Below, piece after piece: positions 5,153-8,651 of a stretch of 8,651 nucleotides of DNA (the stretch's first letter is position 1; each line of letters opens with the position of its first letter). A program made the translations under genes and the position numbers. The notes beneath the pieces were generated by a model, which was given only the letters and a program-made list of their open reading frames with translations, made no database searches and was not told where the DNA came from. This DNA is from Kiritimatiellales bacterium (GTDB taxonomy: Bacteria > Verrucomicrobiota > Kiritimatiellia > Kiritimatiellales > Pontiellaceae), in NCBI GenBank assembly GCA_021734595.1, contig JAIPIO010000169.1:1-8651 (forward strand), given 5' to 3'.

Positions 5153-6784
5153 CTATTCATTGGTCCTTTTTAGTTTTCTCCAAAGAGTTGCCGCACTGAT
5201 TTCCAGGATCTTTGCCGTTTGGGATTTGTTCCCTTTTGTCCAGTCCAGGACACGCTGGATGTGTTCGTGTTCCACTTCGGCCAGCGAGCGTTGCGGCGAA
5301 AACGAGGCAGGGCTTGTCTCGGCAGTCGGATGAAGAATGCCCGGCGGTAGATGTTCTGGCTGGATCGTCCCTTTATTGCAAAGCACAACTGCCCGCTCCA
5401 TGGCATTTTCCAGTTCCCTGACGTTGCCGGGCCAGCGGTAGGCCTGTAGGTAGTTCAGGCATTTTGCATCCAGATGAACGTTTGGTTTATTAAACTTGGT
5501 CGAGACCCGGTTTACAAAGTAGCGGGCCAGTGGAAGAATATCTTCCGTCCGGTTTCGCAACGGGGGGATTTCGATTTCGATAACGCGCAGCCGGTAATAG
5601 AGATCCTCCCTGAAGGAACCTTCCCGAACGGATTGCGCCAGATCGCTGTTGGTTGCGGCAAGGATGCGGACATCGACTTTTCGGGGCAGGTTTTCCCCAA
5701 TACGCGTGATTTCCCGTTCCTGGAGAACCCGGAGAAGCTTGGTTTGAAGTGCGACCGGGATATCTCCTATTTCATCGAGAAAAATGGTTCCTTTATCGGC
5801 CTCTTCGAACAGTCCGATCCGGTCGTGCAGGGCTCCTGTGAAGGAGCCGGCTTTATGGCCGAAAAGTTCGCTGTCGAGTAGCGTCTCCGGCAATGCGGCG
5901 CAGTTGACCGCGACAAATGCGTTCTTTGAGCGCAGGGAACAGCGATGGATGTGGCGGGCCAAAATCTCTTTGCCGACACCGCTCTCCCCGGTAACGACCA
6001 CAGACGAGTCATAGCGGGCCACCCGCGTGGCCAGATCGATGACCTGTTCAAAGGCGGGGCTGTGTACCTCGAAAAACGCGGGCTTGTTTTTCTTTTCGAG
6101 CAGATCCATTTGCCGCCGCTGCCGGGCCAGCTTGAGTTCGCTCTGTTTTAATTCTTCGGAAAGCTTGAGTATTTCCCGCCCGATTTCAACTTGCTGGAAG
6201 TAGGCGGTATGCAAATCCAGTTTTTGATCCCACGAATCGATGTCGCGTCCGGTTGCCGTGCATAATTTATTGCCGGTGGCGAGGCATTGGTCTTCAATGA
6301 ACACCACTTCTTTTCCTAGGCAGAACGAGGCATAACCACTGGCATAGCCCACCAGTGTCCAGCAGACAGGATATTCTGCGGCATCGAAGGTGGCCAAATG
6401 TTCGATGGCTTCGCAGGACTCGCGCCATGAGACCTCCATACATAGATGCCCCTGTACCTCATCCAGCTTCAGTGAATTGACCGTCACCTTCGCAAACCCT
6501 TGTAACGACTGCATGGCAGCCCCTGCCCGCAACCATTCTTCCAGGTTATCCCACGTAAAGATACGCTTCATTGCGGCAGCATCTTCCTGTCCTTGAAAAT
6601 AACCGAAGCGCGTGAGTATTTTCCGGGCGGGCACCGAACCTACACCTTCGAGGAGATCTTTGCGCAGGTGGGCCAGTGCCCGGATATCTTGAAGGATCAG
6701 ACGCCTTCCCTGTAGGCTGATCAAGCCGTCGGAACAATTAATCAGCTCATCCATTTTGAGTTCTTCGGATTTCATGTAATGCAT
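5153..6784 (-). CDS. XylR/DmpR-type sigma-54-dependent activator with XylR_N and V4R sensor domains
   Basis: This is a cytoplasmic enhancer-binding protein that opens sigma-54 promoters on sensing a small, usually aromatic, effector. In order: an XylR_N region of about 12-125; a V4R domain of about 125-185 (VCWTLVGYASGYASFCLGKE); a linker of about 200-235 likely to be coiled coil; and an AAA+ domain of about 240-465 with Walker A GESGVGKE (266-273), GSFTGA loop (313-318, consensus GAFTGA), Walker B TIFLDEIG (333-340), FREDLYYRLR (391-400) and WPGNVRELENAMERAV (451-466). A Fis-type helix-turn-helix covers about 505-540 (NKSQTAKILEISAATLWRKL). Cys141, Glu164, Cys167 and Cys175 match the spacing I recall for the zinc ligands of MopR (C155, E178, C181, C189). 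Trp120 matches MopR W134, but Gln92 stands where MopR has the phenol-binding H106. Starts at 6784, 6775 or 6754 are possible. A TATAAT at 6790-6785 would put the transcript start near 6778, favouring Met11 at 6754. Confidence 0.9.
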   Translation of the reverse strand: MHYMKSEELKMDELINCSDGLISLQGRRLILQDIRALAHLRKDLLEGVGSVPARKILTRFGYFQGQEDAAAMKRIFTWDNLEEWLRAGAAMQSLQGFAKVTVNSLKLDEVQGHLCMEVSWRESCEAIEHLATFDAAEYPVCWTLVGYASGYASFCLGKEVVFIEDQCLATGNKLCTATGRDIDSWDQKLDLHTAYFQQVEIGREILKLSEELKQSELKLARQRRQMDLLEKKNKPAFFEVHSPAFEQVIDLATRVARYDSSVVVTGESGVGKEILARHIHRCSLRSKNAFVAVNCAALPETLLDSELFGHKAGSFTGALHDRIGLFEEADKGTIFLDEIGDIPVALQTKLLRVLQEREITRIGENLPRKVDVRILAATNSDLAQSVREGSFREDLYYRLRVIEIEIPPLRNRTEDILPLARYFVNRVSTKFNKPNVHLDAKCLNYLQAYRWPGNVRELENAMERAVVLCNKGTIQPEHLPPGILHPTAETSPASFSPQRSLAEVEHEHIQRVLDWTKGNKSQTAKILEISAATLWRKLKRTNE

Positions 6785-6790
6785 ATTATA
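6785..6790 (-). promoter_or_regulatory. Candidate -10 box of the regulator gene
   Basis: On the - strand, 6790-6785 reads TATAAT, a perfect -10 hexamer. A weak -35, TTGTGA (6811-6806), lies 15 bp upstream. The predicted transcript start, near 6778, falls inside the longest reading frame and so points to the start codon at 6754. The -35 lies in the space between and at the edge of the two inverted repeats, so an activator bound there would affect its own promoter. Confidence 0.45.
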
Positions 6791-6791
6791 A

Positions 6792-6826
6792 TGAAATTGC
6801 GCATTTCACAATGAAATAGTATTTCA
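6792..6826. promoter_or_regulatory. Two tandem inverted repeats, probable enhancer (UAS) sites for the sigma-54 activator
   Basis: TGAAAT-TGCGC-ATTTCA (6792-6808) and TGAAATA-G-TATTTCA (6812-6826) share the same half-site, and their starts are 20 bp apart, about two helical turns. They lie roughly 93-127 bp upstream of the predicted transcript start of the hydrolase gene, the usual distance for sites bound by sigma-54 activators. A dimeric Fis-type helix-turn-helix would be expected to bind such dyads. The half-site differs from the TTGATC type I recall for XylR/DmpR. Confidence 0.65.
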
Positions 6827-6892
6827 AATGAATCGATTTCCGCTAAATCCATAACAGTATATAAACCAGCTGGATACGATTATATCAATTGA

Positions 6893-6908
6893 TGGCCTAC
6901 AATGTGCT
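6893..6908 (+). promoter_or_regulatory. Sigma-54 (-24/-12) promoter of the M20 hydrolase-ackA operon
   Basis: TGGCCTACAATGTGCT matches the consensus TGGCAC-N5-TTGCW at the invariant GG (6894-6895) and GC (6906-6907), which are separated by exactly 10 bp, and at most flanking positions. Transcription would start near 6918-6919. A strong ribosome-binding site (AAAAGGAG, 6935-6942) follows, 6 bases before ATG 6949. The adjacent divergent gene encodes a sigma-54 activator, which strengthens the call. Confidence 0.75.
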
Positions 6909-6948
6909 CTAGGATAGTTGTCAAAAAACCAACCAAAAGGAGCTAGTC

Positions 6949-8166
6949 ATGTACACAATACTAAAAGGAAAAAACACCGGGCTCTATGAGCAGGAAATTA
7001 GTTTTTCACAGCAGTTGATTCAAACGCCCAGTATCAGCCTGAAAGAATCAGGAGTCGCGGATTGCATAGAAAAGGAGATGCAGCTCATTGGATACGACCA
7101 GGTCTATCGTGATGATTATGGTAATGTGATCGGCACGATGCTTGGGCACGAGGCGGCCCCGACCATCCTGCTGAACAGCCATATGGATACCGTCAACCCG
7201 TCTAATGGCGGGGTGTGGCAGGCGCCGCCGTATGATGGAAGGGTGGATAACGACCAGTTGCACGGAGAAGGTGCGGCCGACTGCAAAGGCGGTCTCGCGG
7301 CCCAGGTTTATACCGGGGCGCTATTGCGGCGCAGCCTGCTTCCCTTGCGGGGAAACCTGGTTGTGGCTGCGACCGTGGCAGAGGAAAACGGTGCCAGCAT
7401 CGGCGTGCGAGGCCTGCTGGAACACACGCTGCCGGAACTCGGGCTCATGCCGACCTATGCCATTCTGGGCGAGCCGACCAGCCTTGGCCTCTATTACGGC
7501 CATGATGGCTGGATGGAGGTTGACATACGCATTGACGGCTCCGCGACGGAAACGCTTCGCGATGCGACCCGGACGATTACAGAGGATTACGCGGAAACGC
7601 GCAATCTGCCGTCCCGGACGGAGATCCGGGACGTGGGTCCGGTTCTGCGCACAGGCGGCGGACGTTCATGCCAGACCTTGCATATGGCACACCGGGTAGG
7701 AGAAGGCCAACAGGCCGCGGCCGTGATGGATGAGATTGAACACCATGTCCAGCTGGCCGTGAGGCCGCTGCCCGGTATTCAAGCTGCCGTAGCGATTCAT
7801 GAGGAAAGCCAGCGCCTCCAGAATGGCCGCATGGTTACAGTGCGGCGCATTTCCAATGCCTGGACAACGGATCCATTCAATCGGTTGCTCGAACGTGCAC
7901 GGCAGGCGCTGGCCGCCGCCGACTGCGAGGTTCGTACGGGAAAATGGAAGTTTGGCCGCCTAGGCATGGGCACCGCCGGTGCGGTACTGGTGAACGAATA
8001 CGGCATACCCACCGTCGGCTATGGCCCCGGAAGCGAGGATCAGGCGCACTCGGCGGATGAGCATGTGGCCTGTTCCGATATTCAACAGGCGGTTTATGGT
8101 ACGGCGGCGATCGTTCATGCGCTCATCGGTGTGCCGGTGTGTGGCTGGACCACGGATGAAATCTAG
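6949..8166 (+). CDS. M20-family metallohydrolase (ArgE/DapE/YgeY-like peptidase or deacylase)
   Basis: The M20 family uses a di-zinc centre to cleave amide bonds in amino-acid derivatives or small peptides, usually in the cytoplasm; no signal peptide is visible here. The 405 residues keep all catalytic motifs: LLNSHMDTV (His78, Asp80), GEGAADCKGG (Asp111 bridging), VAEENGAS (Glu145 general base, Glu146), LGEPTS (Glu175) and EDQAHSADEHV (His367). The N-terminal part (GYDQVYRDDYGNVIG, WQAPPYDG) resembles YgeY-type hydrolases linked to selenium or purine metabolism, but the substrate cannot be told. The lid/dimerisation region (about 186-290) is divergent: where relatives have G-x-S-A-H it reads IDGSATETL (195-203), so the usual lid histidine is absent. 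The ATG start has a near-ideal ribosome-binding site. It is first in an operon with ackA, under a sigma-54 promoter. Confidence 0.88.
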   Translation: MYTILKGKNTGLYEQEISFSQQLIQTPSISLKESGVADCIEKEMQLIGYDQVYRDDYGNVIGTMLGHEAAPTILLNSHMDTVNPSNGGVWQAPPYDGRVDNDQLHGEGAADCKGGLAAQVYTGALLRRSLLPLRGNLVVAATVAEENGASIGVRGLLEHTLPELGLMPTYAILGEPTSLGLYYGHDGWMEVDIRIDGSATETLRDATRTITEDYAETRNLPSRTEIRDVGPVLRTGGGRSCQTLHMAHRVGEGQQAAAVMDEIEHHVQLAVRPLPGIQAAVAIHEESQRLQNGRMVTVRRISNAWTTDPFNRLLERARQALAAADCEVRTGKWKFGRLGMGTAGAVLVNEYGIPTVGYGPGSEDQAHSADEHVACSDIQQAVYGTAAIVHALIGVPVCGWTTDEI

Positions 8167-8178
8167 CGGAGCCGGTTG

Positions 8179-8651
8179 ATGAACGTACTCGTGTTTAACT
8201 GTGGAAGCTCATCGCTGAAGTACCGGCTGATTGCGTTTCCTTCCGAGGCCGAACTGGCTGCGGGGGAAGCGCAACGCGTCGGGCCGGCAACGGCGGAGCC
8301 GGCCCGGATCTACCACCGCATCGCTGGGCACGGGCAACAGGTGCATTATGCCGACATACCGGATCATGGTGCGGCGTTCAAGCAAGTGATGCAGTTGCTG
8401 AAGGAGGCGGGGCTTGCCCCTGATGCGCTGGGGCACCGGACGGTGCATGGCGGGGCTTTGTTTACGCAGCCGACATGCATGGATCAGGAGACGATCAAGC
8501 AACTCGAAGGGCTCAACGATCTGGCGCCGCTGCATAATCCCCCGACATTGGAATTAATGCACAGCTGCCGTTTGCAATATCCGAACCTGCCGCAGGTAGC
8601 GGTTTTCGACACGGCGTTTCATGCAACCATCCCCGAATATGCCTACACCTA
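8179..8651 (+). CDS. ackA: Acetate kinase, N-terminal part (runs off the window)
   Basis: Acetate kinase converts acetyl phosphate and ADP to acetate and ATP, the substrate-level phosphorylation step of many fermentations. The 157 complete codons visible begin MNVLVFNCGSSSLKYRLI, the ATPase-fold phosphate loop with Asn7. They continue with LGHRTVHGG (84-92; Arg87 matches the substrate-binding arginine region), LAPLHNPP (115-122) and VAVFDTAFH (140-148; Asp144 is the expected catalytic aspartate), ending in TIPEYAYT. The full protein is normally about 400 residues. The ATG (8179-8181) is preceded by GGAG (8168-8171) and lies 12 bp after the hydrolase stop, so the two are probably cotranscribed and coupled. 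It is not beside a visible phosphotransacetylase; the acetyl phosphate source may be encoded downstream. Confidence 0.95.
   Translation, partial: MNVLVFNCGSSSLKYRLIAFPSEAELAAGEAQRVGPATAEPARIYHRIAGHGQQVHYADIPDHGAAFKQVMQLLKEAGLAPDALGHRTVHGGALFTQPTCMDQETIKQLEGLNDLAPLHNPPTLELMHSCRLQYPNLPQVAVFDTAFHATIPEYAYT

Overview
The window looks like the chromosome of a Gram-negative bacterium. It has a DsbD-type periplasmic thiol reductant system, a probable lipoprotein and a sigma-54 enhancer-binding regulator. The dispersed palindromes and their RAYT (REP-associated tyrosine transposase) resemble what I remember from the Verrucomicrobiota/Kiritimatiellota/Lentisphaerae group. That placement is from memory and weak; no rRNA or marker gene is present to confirm it.

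Layout. (1) Positions 1-126 hold the 3' end of a small + strand gene, possibly with an AbrB/MazE-like DNA-binding fold. (2) Positions 218-3043 (- strand) hold one uninterrupted 941-codon frame: a CCA-adding tRNA nucleotidyltransferase split, inside its HD domain, by about 1.45 kb that reads through in frame. The insert is a RAYT with conserved HVH and Tyr motifs, flanked by 13 REP-like hairpins organised in 57-bp and 159-bp repeats. (3) Positions 3121-4737 (+) encode a DsbD-like transmembrane thiol:disulfide reductase. Its gene carries a second, unrelated family of short palindromes (TTCCA-N5-TGGAA), and its thioredoxin domain ends early. (4) On the - strand, 6784-5153 encodes a XylR/DmpR-type sigma-54 activator with a V4R sensor. 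It is followed 18 bp later by a small Dabb-domain probable lipoprotein (5134-4754). (5) Divergently on the + strand, an M20-family metallohydrolase (6949-8166) is followed 12 bp later by acetate kinase (8179 to the window edge).

The right half reads as one regulatory unit. The 164-bp divergent intergenic region carries two TGAAAT/ATTTCA inverted repeats that could be enhancer sites, a good -24/-12 sigma-54 promoter (GG-N10-GC) facing the hydrolase-ackA operon, and a TATAAT box for the regulator overlapping the first inverted repeat. The activator therefore probably switches on hydrolase and acetate kinase in response to a small hydrophobic effector, and may control its own expression. Its sensor keeps the four zinc-ligand positions of phenol sensors such as MopR but has Gln where they have the phenol-binding His.

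The most unusual structure is the tRNA-maturation gene that has absorbed a whole RAYT and its repeats without losing its reading frame. The second palindrome family inside dsbD suggests the genome tolerates, or uses, repeat insertion within coding sequence as a general mode.
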